A stretch of 64,000 nucleotides of DNA, taken from assembly GCA_910577195.1 (NCBI GenBank), contig CAJTLP010000007.1, positions 1 to 64,000 on the forward strand, in the 5' to 3' direction. The notes beneath the pieces were generated by a model, which was not told the DNA's origin, did no database searches, and was given only the letters and a program-made list of their open reading frames with translations. The position numbers were made by a program, and so were the translations under genes. Origin of the DNA: an uncultured Eubacterium sp. (GTDB lineage: Bacteria > Bacillota > Clostridia > Oscillospirales > Acutalibacteraceae). This document shows, piece after piece, positions 1 through 7,122 of the stretch (the first letter of the stretch is position 1; the number at the start of each line of letters is the position of its first letter).

Positions 1-70
1 TTAATTCTGATATATGGTTGAAATACATAGTTTTTTGTATTCGTATATGAGAATATTAAGCGAATGAAAG

Positions 71-103
71 CAATAAAAAATGCGCAGCCGAAAGACTACG
101 CAT
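71..103 (-). terminator. Rho-independent terminator after the mobilization operon
   Basis: Reading the minus strand, TGCGTAG (102-96) pairs with CTGCGCA (87-81) around a short loop and is followed by TTTTTTATTG (80-71). It lies 190 bases downstream of the relaxase stop, so the operon transcript would include the long hairpin at 122-233. Confidence 0.7.
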
Positions 104-121
104 GAAAAACGCAAACTCTCG

Positions 122-233
122 CTGCTAAACGAATTCAATCACGCAATTGAAGCATGTGAAAACAGAGCCTGCATTTTTACCAAGATAAAAATACACGCTT
201 CAAACATTGCGTAATATTAAATTCGTTTAGCAG
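122..233. repeat. 112-nt imperfect inverted repeat (long hairpin) downstream of relaxase
   Basis: The outer arms are a perfect 14-bp pair (122-135 with 220-233). Further paired blocks follow: 141-147 with 206-212, 148-153 with 197-202, and 155-157 with 193-195. A smaller AT-rich hairpin lies at the centre. The hairpin sits between the relaxase stop and the terminator at 71-103. It could be a structured 3' UTR or RNA, or a DNA processing site such as an origin. The function is unknown. Confidence 0.6.
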
Positions 234-292
234 TTTTATTTTATCACAGTGTTGAAAAATATGCAAACTTTTATTGTAGTTTTAATAGAAGT

Positions 293-1672
293 TTACCTGT
301 AGATATCATAATATCTGTCTTTTAGCTTATTCCTAACAGTATATCTTTGCTGCTGAATATTCTTCTCTGCTTTGATGCTCGATTTGATTTCGGGGTTATT
401 TTCGATGATGTGATTCGCAGTGCGGATGTTTTTGCGTAATGCGTTTAATGCAGATGTGCAATCATTTCGTTGCGATAATAGTTCAGCTCTTTTGTTTGTA
501 TCGGTACATCTGCGGAGTTTGTTGTAGATGTGCTGACGCTGGTTTTCTATGAGTTTGATTTGTTCGGTTGACATATTGATGAAATTATTAACATCGTCAA
601 GCGTATTCAGTTTATATTTTGAAATTAGGCAGACTTCTTGTGAATATCTATCAATTTTTCGCCAAGCCTTTTTCATTTCAGGTGATAGCGGTTGATGCCT
701 CTTTGGAATGTAGCCTAAAAGATAAGAGTAATAAAGATACAAAGCCTTTAAACCTGTTATCTTTCTTGTTTTGGATAAGCTGCCTTTAAGGGTATACTTT
801 TTGGGTTGGATAGTTTGCGGTTTCGTATTTTTAATATAATTACTATACTTTTCTCCTGCTATCCAAACATCATTTTCTCGCATTCTGTTGAATATGCCAT
901 ACCTGTCATACTGCTCGCCTAAATGATATAGGCGAGTATTTTTTGTATCATTTACCGAACGAATGGTGGCATATTTCAATCTCAGATCAAGATTGATTAT
1001 ATAGCCCTGCTTCTCTAATGCCTTTCTGAATTGTGCCTGATTTACACTTATACTGATTGCATAATCAATAGCATTACGCATCAGATTATACTTTGTCGGC
1101 TCACCTCGCTTTTCTGCAAAATACATACTTCTCGGCGTTTTGCCACTTGGATTTTTTATCACCGTAAGCTGCTCCTTTTCGCATAATTTATCCGATAAAT
1201 CTCTGAACTTATAATATGCCTTCTTATTGCAGTCAAACTTTTTACCGTTCCACATATTAACGGAATTGATAACAAAATGGTTGTGATATGTGCCTGTATT
1301 GAAGTGAGTTGCAACAAGCACCTGATAATCCGTTCCCCACATATCCTTTGCAAGCTGAACACCGATTCTGTGGCATTGTTCGGGTGTAACTTCACCTGTT
1401 TTAAAACTCTGATATGCATGATAAGCGACATTGCCATTGACTTTATTAAAGCGTTCCTGTACTGCATACATTTCCTCAAATGCAGTATCAGCATTGCAAT
1501 TCACACCGGTAACAAAACAAGCTTTTTCTTTTCCGTTTATCGTTTTATTGCTATCATCTGCATAGTGAATAACCTTTTGCAAATCAGAATAAATGGTCTT
1601 GTCTGGATTGGCTGCATAGTCAACGACTCGTGATAAACTGTCTTTAATTGCCCAGATTTTTGTTACTGCCAT
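293..1672 (-). CDS. MobP-type relaxase (mobilization nuclease)
   Basis: A 459-residue relaxase of the MobA/VirD2 (MOBP) type, which nicks the element's transfer origin and pilots the single strand into a recipient. Near the N-terminus a DYAANPDKT segment carries the likely catalytic Tyr19. The metal-binding histidine triad is in THFNTGTYHNHFVIN (His123, His130, His132). The C-terminal third is charged and helical, with no clear second domain. The start overlaps the end of the MobC-like gene by 10 bases, so the two are translationally coupled. Family assignment rests on the histidine motif, size and context; the subfamily is not certain. Confidence 0.9.
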   Translation of the reverse strand: MAVTKIWAIKDSLSRVVDYAANPDKTIYSDLQKVIHYADDSNKTINGKEKACFVTGVNCNADTAFEEMYAVQERFNKVNGNVAYHAYQSFKTGEVTPEQCHRIGVQLAKDMWGTDYQVLVATHFNTGTYHNHFVINSVNMWNGKKFDCNKKAYYKFRDLSDKLCEKEQLTVIKNPSGKTPRSMYFAEKRGEPTKYNLMRNAIDYAISISVNQAQFRKALEKQGYIINLDLRLKYATIRSVNDTKNTRLYHLGEQYDRYGIFNRMRENDVWIAGEKYSNYIKNTKPQTIQPKKYTLKGSLSKTRKITGLKALYLYYSYLLGYIPKRHQPLSPEMKKAWRKIDRYSQEVCLISKYKLNTLDDVNNFINMSTEQIKLIENQRQHIYNKLRRCTDTNKRAELLSQRNDCTSALNALRKNIRTANHIIENNPEIKSSIKAEKNIQQQRYTVRNKLKDRYYDIYR

Positions 1673-1926
1673 TCGTTGTTTTCTCCATCGTGATAGGCTT
1701 TGAGAATTAAATCAGCAACACCATTTAACTGACTGTTATTCATATTGCGAATTGCCTGATAGGCTTCATATAAATAGCTACTCGGCGCTGTTTTGATGTT
1801 CTGATTTAGTCCTGTTTTTCTTAAATATGCCGACAATGACAATCCGCATTTTTTAGCCTTGCGTTCGAGTGCCGCCCATTCATCACTGGTAACTCGGATG
1901 TTGATTAGTTTGTCTCTTGTTCTCAT
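1663..1926 (-). CDS. MobC-like relaxosome accessory protein
   Basis: An 87-residue protein with an N-terminal ribbon-helix-helix pattern (INIRVTSDEWAALERKAKK then GLSLSAYLRKTGL), typical of plasmid mobilization proteins (MobC/relaxosome family) that bind near the transfer origin and help the relaxase. It overlaps the relaxase start by 10 bases and belongs to the same minus-strand operon. The 180 bases upstream are rich in inverted repeats and are the likely binding target. Identification is by fold pattern and gene order, not by a catalytic signature. Confidence 0.85.
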   Translation of the reverse strand: MRTRDKLINIRVTSDEWAALERKAKKCGLSLSAYLRKTGLNQNIKTAPSSYLYEAYQAIRNMNNSQLNGVADLILKAYHDGENNEWQ

Positions 1927-1949
1927 AAAATATTTCCTTTCAAATTTTC

Positions 1950-2060
1950 TTCAGCGGGGTCAATGGGGTGTCCCCATTCGGCTTCTGCCGTCTGGTTTTG
2001 TAGAGTGTGGCTTTACAAAACCTATGCTCGCTACAGTCTGCGACTGCAAATATTTTACTT
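1950..2060. other. Candidate origin of transfer (oriT)
   Basis: Three inverted repeats are packed just upstream of mobC: AATGGGG-TGT-CCCCATT (1962-1978), GGTTTTGTA (1994-2002) with TACAAAACC (2014-2022), and CAGTC-TGC-GACTG (2034-2046). Clustered hairpins directly upstream of mobC/relaxase genes are the usual layout of oriT. The nick site cannot be assigned from sequence alone. Confidence 0.5.
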
Positions 2061-2117
2061 CTCTAAAAATGAATGACTGCCTGTCATCTTTTTGATACAA
2101 CAGACAGTCACTTTTTA

Positions 2118-2354
2118 TTATCCAGCTCTCTTTTCATTGAAATATCCTGTTTCTTCCCAAACCTTTTTGTCGGGGCAATAGTAGTTATATTCGCTTGAAT
2201 TTTCAAGCTTGATTGCATAACCAAATTTGAGAATGCCTTTTTGTAATCCGATACGGACATACTGTGCATCTTTTCCGATTGCCTTTGCAATTTCTGTAAC
2301 AGGGACATTTCTTCCTGTGAAATTTGGGCTTTCAATATAAACCTTTTCTGCCAT
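2118..2354 (-). CDS. Small excisionase-like DNA-binding protein
   Basis: A 78-residue protein of a kind common in Firmicutes integrative elements. The segment PVTEIAKAIGKDAQYVRIGL looks like a helix-turn-helix, as in MerR/excisionase proteins, followed by a conserved-looking tyrosine-rich part (SSEYNYYCPDKKVW). The start was chosen because GAGGAAG lies a few bases before the ATG at 2354; a longer overlapping frame lacks this. It is first in the operon read from the consensus promoter at 2399-2427 and precedes mobC and the relaxase. Likely roles are control of excision or of the mob operon; this is inference. Confidence 0.65.
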   Translation of the reverse strand: MAEKVYIESPNFTGRNVPVTEIAKAIGKDAQYVRIGLQKGILKFGYAIKLENSSEYNYYCPDKKVWEETGYFNEKRAG

Positions 2355-2398
2355 TGTGTCACTTCCTCTCGAAATGTGTATTCATATTGCGTAAATCC

Positions 2399-2427
2399 AT
2401 TATAAATTAATGATGAAAATTTGTCAA
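2399..2427 (-). promoter_or_regulatory. Consensus sigma-A promoter for the mob operon
   Basis: On the minus strand TTGACA (2427-2422) is separated by 17 bases from TATAAT (2404-2399), a perfect match to the vegetative consensus. It reads leftward into the excisionase-like gene, mobC and the relaxase. Confidence 0.85.
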
Positions 2428-2430
2428 GAA

Positions 2431-2455
2431 AAATATGCATTAAAAATACATATTT
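2431..2455. promoter_or_regulatory. Candidate operator between divergent promoters
   Basis: AAATATG (2431-2437) and CATATTT (2449-2455) form an inverted repeat exactly between the minus-strand mob promoter and the plus-strand repressor promoter. It is a plausible binding site for the adjacent XRE repressor controlling both directions. Confidence 0.5.
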
Positions 2456-2459
2456 ACAC

Positions 2460-2488
2460 TTGAATTTCATTTAACTATGTGTTATAGT
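2460..2488 (+). promoter_or_regulatory. Promoter of the XRE regulator gene
   Basis: TTGAAT (2460-2465), a 17-base spacer and TATAGT (2483-2488). Transcription would begin near 2495, which excludes the upstream ATG at 2477 and leaves a very short leader before the ATG at 2507. Confidence 0.7.
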
Positions 2489-2506
2489 ATTATTGAGGTG
2501 ATACGA

Positions 2507-3133
2507 ATGCGTAATTTACATATAGAAATCGGTGAAAAAATTACCGAACAAAGAAAACTTAAAAAGATGAATCAAACTGAATTTGCAGCTGCTCTTAATA
2601 AATCTCTGCGCACTGTTCAGAAATATGAAAGCGGAGAAATAGATATTTCCATTTCAACCTTGCAGGAAATATCAGAGGTGCTGGAAGTTCCGATTAGCTA
2701 CTTTATCGGTTATGATTCAACACATATGAAAGTGGATAGCCTTTCCGATGTGCTTGCTTTTCTGTTCAAGCTTGACAGAAAAAATGAAATCGACTTCAAA
2801 ATTGAAGTCGAAAAGGCAACGGATATTCATAATTGGAAATGCTCAATCATTATAAATGGCAATGATGAAAAACACGAAGTAAATTATCCTTTGGTGCAGA
2901 CGTTGAAAGAATTTCAGAAAAACAGAGATTCAGCCGAGATTTACTGGATGAGTTATCAGGACTTTGATAACTGGGAAGAAAAGATGCTCAACAGGCATAG
3001 CACTTGCTTTTTAACTGATAAAAAAATAGAATATTTGAATACAGAAGAAAGACTTAAAAAGTTTCTTGAATTAGACAGGCAGCGTGTCGAAGAGATTGCT
3101 GCACAACAGAATGATGGTGATGACGAGCAATAA
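2507..3133 (+). CDS. XRE-family transcriptional regulator
   Basis: A 208-residue repressor-like protein. Residues about 5-65 form a Cro/C1 helix-turn-helix (ITEQRKLKKMNQTEFAAALN, then SLRTVQKYESGEIDIS). The rest is a charged domain of unknown family with no protease signature. The start at 2507 is chosen over the ATG at 2477 because GAGGTG precedes it and because 2477 lies inside the promoter. It is divergent from the mob operon across a shared operator-like repeat and 39 bases upstream of the integrase, so it probably controls element excision and transfer. Confidence 0.85.
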   Translation: MRNLHIEIGEKITEQRKLKKMNQTEFAAALNKSLRTVQKYESGEIDISISTLQEISEVLEVPISYFIGYDSTHMKVDSLSDVLAFLFKLDRKNEIDFKIEVEKATDIHNWKCSIIINGNDEKHEVNYPLVQTLKEFQKNRDSAEIYWMSYQDFDNWEEKMLNRHSTCFLTDKKIEYLNTEERLKKFLELDRQRVEEIAAQQNDGDDEQ

Positions 3134-3172
3134 GTTCTTATCATAAATATTTATTAAGGAGGTTTTGGAGTA

Positions 3173-4225
3173 TTGAGATTGCCAAACGGATATGGCGGCG
3201 TCACTAAATTATCCGGTAGGCGAAGAAAACCCTATCTTGTCAGAAAAACTGCCGGCTGGCACTATGACGAGGAAAAGGACAAGCAGGTTCAGGATTATAT
3301 TGTAATCGGGTATGCACCCACAAGAACAGAAGCGTTGCAGATGCTTGCGGAATACAATAAGAATCCGTTTGATATTACCGCATCAAAGATTACCTTTAAA
3401 GAAATCTTTGAAAAGTGGTCGGCAGGCAAATTTCCTGCAATATCAGAATCTAACATCAAAGGCTATCAGGCATCATACAAATTGTGCAAGTCATTGTATA
3501 ACAAAGCGTTCAGAGAAATCCGACTCGCTGATTTGCAGTATGTGGTTGATAACTGTGGTAAAAACTATCCGACTTTGAGAAAGTTAAAGGTGCTTTTCGG
3601 TCAGTTGTATGACTATGCAATGAAGAATGATATTTGTAATAAGGATTATTCTGAATTTGTTGACATAGTGAAATATAAGGACCGTAACCCTAACAAAATG
3701 GATAGAAACAAATTTACCAAAGAGGATATTAAGCTCTTGTGGAAACAGAGAGATGATAAGTATTATCAGACTGTTTTGATGCTGATATATACAGGTGTGA
3801 GAATATCCGAAATGCTTGATTTAAAAAAGGGAAATGTTCATTTAAGCGAACAGTATTTTGATGTTTTAGCCAGCAAAACAGAAAACGGTATAAGAAAAGT
3901 TCCGATTGCTGATAAGGTATTGCCCTTCTTTGAGAATTGGTACACCGATACCGACAGCGAGTATCTTCTTCATACAGAAGAGGGCGAACAATTCAAATAC
4001 CGAAATTATTACGACAGTTATTTCTCACCGTTAATGACCAATCTCGGCTTAAAGCAAACTCCCCATTGTTGCAGACACACCTGTGTTTCGATGCTTGTGG
4101 AAGCTGATGTAAGCCAAACAATTATCAAAAAGATTGTCGGTCATTCAGGTGCTATGACGCTAACCGAAAAAATCTATACGCATTTGGACATAGAGGAACT
4201 TGTGAATGCAATCAATAAAATTTGA
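3173..4225 (+). CDS. Tyrosine recombinase (element integrase)
   Basis: A 350-residue site-specific integrase that inserts and excises the element. An N-terminal AP2-like arm-binding region (about 1-60) is followed by a SAM-like core-binding domain (73-165) and the catalytic domain. Catalytic residues are complete: Arg210 (TGVRISE), Lys235 (SKTENG), His298/Arg301 (HCCRHTC), His324 (GHSG) and Tyr335 (IYTH). The start is TTG at 3173, with AAGGAGG about ten bases upstream; the MRLPNGYGGV opening is usual for this family. It appears intact and lies 174 bases from the rpsI stop codon, as expected beside an attachment site. Confidence 0.93.
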   Translation: MRLPNGYGGVTKLSGRRRKPYLVRKTAGWHYDEEKDKQVQDYIVIGYAPTRTEALQMLAEYNKNPFDITASKITFKEIFEKWSAGKFPAISESNIKGYQASYKLCKSLYNKAFREIRLADLQYVVDNCGKNYPTLRKLKVLFGQLYDYAMKNDICNKDYSEFVDIVKYKDRNPNKMDRNKFTKEDIKLLWKQRDDKYYQTVLMLIYTGVRISEMLDLKKGNVHLSEQYFDVLASKTENGIRKVPIADKVLPFFENWYTDTDSEYLLHTEEGEQFKYRNYYDSYFSPLMTNLGLKQTPHCCRHTCVSMLVEADVSQTIIKKIVGHSGAMTLTEKIYTHLDIEELVNAINKI

Positions 4226-4399
4226 GCAAAAAAAGAGATGCCTTTCCATTCGGAAAAACATCTCTGATACATAAAAATTTGTTGCTTATGTGTTGCTTGT
4301 TTGTTACTTGTAACACAATATTCACAACTATTCAGTCCATCTGACAACTCCAAAAACCCTGTAAATAAAGGCTTTGAGCAGTCGTGAGAAATCTGCAGA
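4226..4399. other. Spacer between integrase and rpsI: hairpin and presumed attachment region
   Basis: AGAGATG (4234-4240) pairs with CATCTCT (4259-4265), a hairpin just after the integrase stop but without a strong T-run. The rest holds no gene. CTTTGAG occurs at 4372-4378 and again at 4406-4412 inside the rpsI end, a short repeat that may mark the recombination region. The core sequence cannot be proven without the other element end. Confidence 0.45.
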
Positions 4400-4798
4400 T
4401 TATCTCTTTGAGAACTGTGGTGCACGACGTGCTTTCTTGAGACCTGGCTTCTTTCTTTCCTTCATACGTGGGTCACGGGTAAGGAATCCAGCCTTCTTGA
4501 GTGCCGGATGGAGTGACTCGTCATACTGAAGAAGAGCTCTTGCAATGCCGTGACGGATTGCACCTGCCTGACCTGTAACGCCACCGCCGTTTACGCGGCA
4601 AACGATGTCAAACTTCTCAGTTGTCTCTGTAAGAGCAAGAGGCTGACGAACGATGAGCTTAAGTGTTTCAAGACCAAAGTAATCGTCGATATCTCTGTCG
4701 TTGATTGTGATTTTGCCGGTACCTGCATAAACACGTACACGAGCTACAGATTCTTTTCTTCTGCCAGTGCCGTAGAAATAAGGATTTGTTTCGTACAT
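4400..4798 (-). CDS. rpsI: 30S ribosomal protein S9
   Basis: A 132-residue S9 protein that lines the decoding region of the small subunit. It shows the conserved YFYGTGRRKESVARV opening, the GGGVTGQAGAIRHGIARAL core and the basic tail ending in KKARRAPQFSKR, whose last residues contact the P-site tRNA. It follows rplM by 16 bases in the usual rplM-rpsI operon. Its 3' end borders the integrative element; the reading frame and the C-terminal SKR motif are intact, so integration preserved the gene, as expected for an attachment site within a coding 3' end. Confidence 0.97.
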   Translation of the reverse strand: MYETNPYFYGTGRRKESVARVRVYAGTGKITINDRDIDDYFGLETLKLIVRQPLALTETTEKFDIVCRVNGGGVTGQAGAIRHGIARALLQYDESLHPALKKAGFLTRDPRMKERKKPGLKKARRAPQFSKR

Positions 4799-4814
4799 AA
4801 TTCAGATACCTCCC

Positions 4815-5243
4815 TTAAAATTCCCAAGCTTCAGGCTTCTGAGCCTCATGCTTGTGTTCAGCACCCTTAAAGATGCGACATCTTGTAAGCTGCTTTCTGC
4901 CGAGTGTGGTATCAGGAATCATACCCTTAACAGCAAGCTGCATAGCAAAGTCACTCTTTTCGTTCATAAGAGTACCATACTTAACTTCCTTGAGGTTACC
5001 AATGTAACCTGTGTGATGCTGATAAAGCTTCTTGTTGAGCTTATCGCCTGTAAGAACAGCTTTGTCAGTATTAATGATGATAACGAAATCGCCGCAATCA
5101 ACATTTGGCATAAAGATTGGCTTATGCTTACCTCTGAGAAGAACAGCAGCTTCAGCAGCTACACGTCCGAGAGGCTTGTCAGCAGCATCAATCACATACC
5201 ACTTGCGTTCGATATCGTCAGCTTTTGGCATAAATGTTGACAT
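4815..5243 (-). CDS. rplM: 50S ribosomal protein L13
   Basis: A 142-residue L13 protein, an early-assembling component of the large subunit. Recognisable segments are RKWYVIDAADKPLGRVAAE, LRGKHKPIF and VKGMIPDTTLGRKQL. The start at 5243 (MSTFMPKAD) is preceded by GGAGGATATTG; the longer open frame upstream lies in the 5' untranslated region. A good promoter (5317-5345) and a small leader hairpin precede it. It is co-transcribed with rpsI. Confidence 0.96.
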   Translation of the reverse strand: MSTFMPKADDIERKWYVIDAADKPLGRVAAEAAVLLRGKHKPIFMPNVDCGDFVIIINTDKAVLTGDKLNKKLYQHHTGYIGNLKEVKYGTLMNEKSDFAMQLAVKGMIPDTTLGRKQLTRCRIFKGAEHKHEAQKPEAWEF

Positions 5244-5280
5244 AATCAATATCCTCCAAACTAAAAATTTGAAATAATTA

Positions 5281-5296
5281 ACTGTCTTGCAACAGT
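5281..5296 (-). promoter_or_regulatory. Leader hairpin upstream of rplM
   Basis: ACTGT (5281-5285) and ACAGT (5292-5296) form a small stem-loop in the rplM 5' UTR. L13 leader RNAs are known in low-GC Gram-positive bacteria. This hairpin is only compatible with such a leader; the match is not proven. Confidence 0.35.
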
Positions 5297-5316
5297 CGTT
5301 TTCTGAATGCTTGAAT

Positions 5317-5345
5317 ATAATATCATAGAGTGATTTAATAGTCAA
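5317..5345 (-). promoter_or_regulatory. Promoter of rplM-rpsI
   Basis: TTGACT (5345-5340), 17 bases, TATTAT (5322-5317) on the minus strand, about 70 bases upstream of the rplM start. Confidence 0.75.
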
Positions 5346-5457
5346 CAAAAAAATGGAAATAATTTTATATATTAGGTATGTTTCTCACTTTTTCTCGTTT
5401 TTTCTAATTTAATCATACCAAAATCAAATTTATTATTTATGAAAAAGGAGGGCGGAT

Positions 5458-5646
5458 ATGAACGGATGTGAACTGAATATGACTGTTTCGGCTCTTGCCT
5501 GTGCAATTGCAAAGGGAAAGACGAACGATGAACTGACAATATTATCAACATTTTTCAATCAGCTTGGGGATTGCCTTGAAACGATTCAGGCCGGTAATGA
5601 AATATGCTGTAATAAGAACAGCAATAATACTTTAAATATAACTTGA
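5458..5646 (+). CDS. Small conserved Clostridial protein (DUF6774-like)
   Basis: A 62-residue protein opening MNGCELNMTVSALACAIAKG and carrying ILSTFFNQLGDCLETI. This resembles short Clostridial proteins annotated as DUF6774, whose function is not known; the assignment is from memory of that pattern. A strong AGGAGGGCGG ribosome site precedes the ATG. It has four cysteines but no obvious metal motif and no signal peptide. It lies between the divergent rplM promoter and the metF promoter, which overlaps its stop codon, so it is probably transcribed separately from metF. Confidence 0.6.
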   Translation: MNGCELNMTVSALACAIAKGKTNDELTILSTFFNQLGDCLETIQAGNEICCNKNSNNTLNIT

Positions 5647-5671
5647 ATTCCTACTAAAGCAGTAGTATAAT
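5643..5671 (+). promoter_or_regulatory. Promoter of the metF-metH operon with embedded palindrome
   Basis: TTGAAT (5643-5648), 17-base spacer, TATAAT (5666-5671). The spacer contains CTACT-AAAGC-AGTAG (5651-5665), an inverted repeat well placed for a repressor. The leader is only about 30 bases, so a SAM or cobalamin riboswitch is excluded here. Confidence 0.7.
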
Positions 5672-5705
5672 GTTTTATAAGTTTAATAAAGGAAATATAT
5701 AGTAT

Positions 5706-6578
5706 ATGAAAATAAGCGAAATATTAAATAATAATAAGGTGACTGTATCCTTCGAGGTTTTTCCTCCGAAGGAATGGGCAAAGCTTGCTGATACGAAAAA
5801 GGTAATCAGCGAAATGGTGAAGGACAAGCCTGCATTTATGAGCGTTACCTATGGTGCATCAGGTACAACAAGCGGCTATACTACTGAGATTGCAAATGCA
5901 ATTAGGCAGGGCGGAGTAACACCACTTTCTCATCTTACCTGTCTGACTTCGACTAAGGAAAAAATCAATTCCGTACTTGATGAGTTGGAGAAAAAGGGAG
6001 TCGAGAATGTTCTTGCTCTCAGAGGTGATATACCAAAGGATTTTATTATGAGCAAAAGTCAGTACTATCACCATGCTTATGAGCTTGTTAATGAGATAAA
6101 GGCGAGAAATCATTTTTGTATCGGCGGTGCGTGCTATCCTGAGGTACATCCTGAATCAAAAAACAGAGTGGAGGATATTGCACATCTTAAGGAAAAAGTG
6201 GACTGTGGTCTTGATTTTATAACAACACAGATGTTTTTTGATAATGAGAAATTTTATAATTTCCGTGAGATGTGTGCAATCAAAGAAATTAATGTTCCTA
6301 TTATTGCAGGCATAATGCCGATTACAAATGCCAAACAGATAAAAAGGAGCGCAGAGCTTTCAAATGCTTCCATTCCAAAGAAGTTTGAGAAAATTATGGA
6401 GCGTTTCGGTGAAAATCCTGATGTTATGAAGCAGGCAGGTATTATCTATGCTACGGAGCAGATAATAGATTTAATGGCAAACGGTGTTAATAATATTCAT
6501 ATCTATACAATGAATAAGCCGGATGTTGCACATCAGATCATGAAAGGATTGTCAGCAATTATAAATGAACAGGGCTGA
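5706..6578 (+). CDS. metF: Methylenetetrahydrofolate reductase
   Basis: A 290-residue MetF that reduces 5,10-methylene-THF to 5-methyl-THF, the methyl donor for methionine synthase. The N-terminal VSFEVFPPKEWAKL motif, LSHLTCLTSTKEKI, VLALRGDIP and the FITTQMFFDNEKFYNF segment mark the TIM-barrel flavoprotein family, and the length is normal. It is the first gene of a four-gene operon and overlaps the next gene by 14 bases. The product feeds directly into the MetH proteins encoded downstream. Confidence 0.95.
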   Translation: MKISEILNNNKVTVSFEVFPPKEWAKLADTKKVISEMVKDKPAFMSVTYGASGTTSGYTTEIANAIRQGGVTPLSHLTCLTSTKEKINSVLDELEKKGVENVLALRGDIPKDFIMSKSQYYHHAYELVNEIKARNHFCIGGACYPEVHPESKNRVEDIAHLKEKVDCGLDFITTQMFFDNEKFYNFREMCAIKEINVPIIAGIMPITNAKQIKRSAELSNASIPKKFEKIMERFGENPDVMKQAGIIYATEQIIDLMANGVNNIHIYTMNKPDVAHQIMKGLSAIINEQG

Positions 6579-7122
6579 GATATTACGTTATTTAAGAACC
6601 TCATCTAAAACAGAGGACGAAAGGCTTTTATCCCTGATTGACGAGTGCTGTGAAGAAGTAAATGCCTGTGTTAAGCCAAAAACGCTCCATAGGATTTTTG
6701 ACTGTGAAGTGACGGCGGACAGCTTAATAATCGGTGATATTGTGTTTAAGAGCAAGCGTCTGGCAGATACGATTAAGGGCTGCCGGCGTGTATGCATTTT
6801 CGGTGCTACACTCGGTACGGAGTGTGACAGGCTTCTCAGAACGTACAGTGCGACAGATATCACAAGATCAATTGTGCTGCAGGCGTGTCTTGCATCTAAG
6901 ATTGAAGAGGTGTGTGATCATCTTGAGGATGTTCTGATAGCCGATGGTATGAGTCTGAGACAAAGGTATTCACCGGGTTATTTTGATTTGGATATTGAAG
7001 AAAACAGAAAAGTATTTGAAATGCTGGAGCTGACAAAGCGTATAGGACTTACCCTGACAGATACTTGTCAGATGGTTCCTACAAAGTCAGTAACAGCGAT
7101 TATAGGTATTGAAAATGATTAA
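6565..7122 (+). CDS. Stand-alone MetH activation (SAM-binding) domain protein
   Basis: A 185-residue protein matching the vitamin-B12-dependent methionine synthase activation domain, which uses SAM and a reductant to rescue oxidised cob(II)alamin. Supporting segments are RQRYSPGYFDLDIEENRKVFEMLELTKRIG (read in parts), ending in LTDTCQMVPTKSVTAIIGIE; the RxxPGY-like RYSPGY and MVPTKS motifs are the family signature. In many bacteria this domain is the C-terminus of MetH; here it is a separate gene immediately before a MetH that lacks it. It overlaps metF by 14 bases and metH by 8. Confidence 0.88.
   Translation: MNRAEILRYLRTSSKTEDERLLSLIDECCEEVNACVKPKTLHRIFDCEVTADSLIIGDIVFKSKRLADTIKGCRRVCIFGATLGTECDRLLRTYSATDITRSIVLQACLASKIEEVCDHLEDVLIADGMSLRQRYSPGYFDLDIEENRKVFEMLELTKRIGLTLTDTCQMVPTKSVTAIIGIEND

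Larger units (their letters stand above)
1..4399. mobile_element. Integrative mobilizable/conjugative element, one end, next to rpsI 3' end
   Basis: Tyrosine integrase, XRE repressor, small excisionase-like protein, MobC-like protein and MOBP-type relaxase lie together, and the integrase abuts the 3' end of rpsI. Tyrosine-integrase elements in the 3' end of rpsI are known in Firmicutes, so the rpsI stop region (about 4400-4415) is the likely attachment site. The element continues left beyond base 1. The second end and its direct repeat are not in the window, so the exact boundary is inferred. No conjugation (T4SS) genes are visible here. Confidence 0.75.

Noticed and set aside
2108..2470. Longer minus-strand reading frame of 120 codons over the excisionase-like gene
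   Set aside because: Its start lies upstream of the consensus promoter, so it is not transcribed from its first codon. The 78-codon frame has a good ribosome site and a family-like sequence.
2477..2506. Upstream ATG for the XRE regulator
   Set aside because: It lies between the -35 and -10 of the promoter and cannot be in the transcript. ATG at 2507 has its own GAGGTG.
4815..5348. Extended N-terminus for L13
   Set aside because: The extra 35 codons cover the promoter and leader. The family start MSTFMPKAD has a strong ribosome site.
5672..5705. SAM or cobalamin riboswitch upstream of metF
   Set aside because: The leader is only about 30 bases long, too short for either aptamer.
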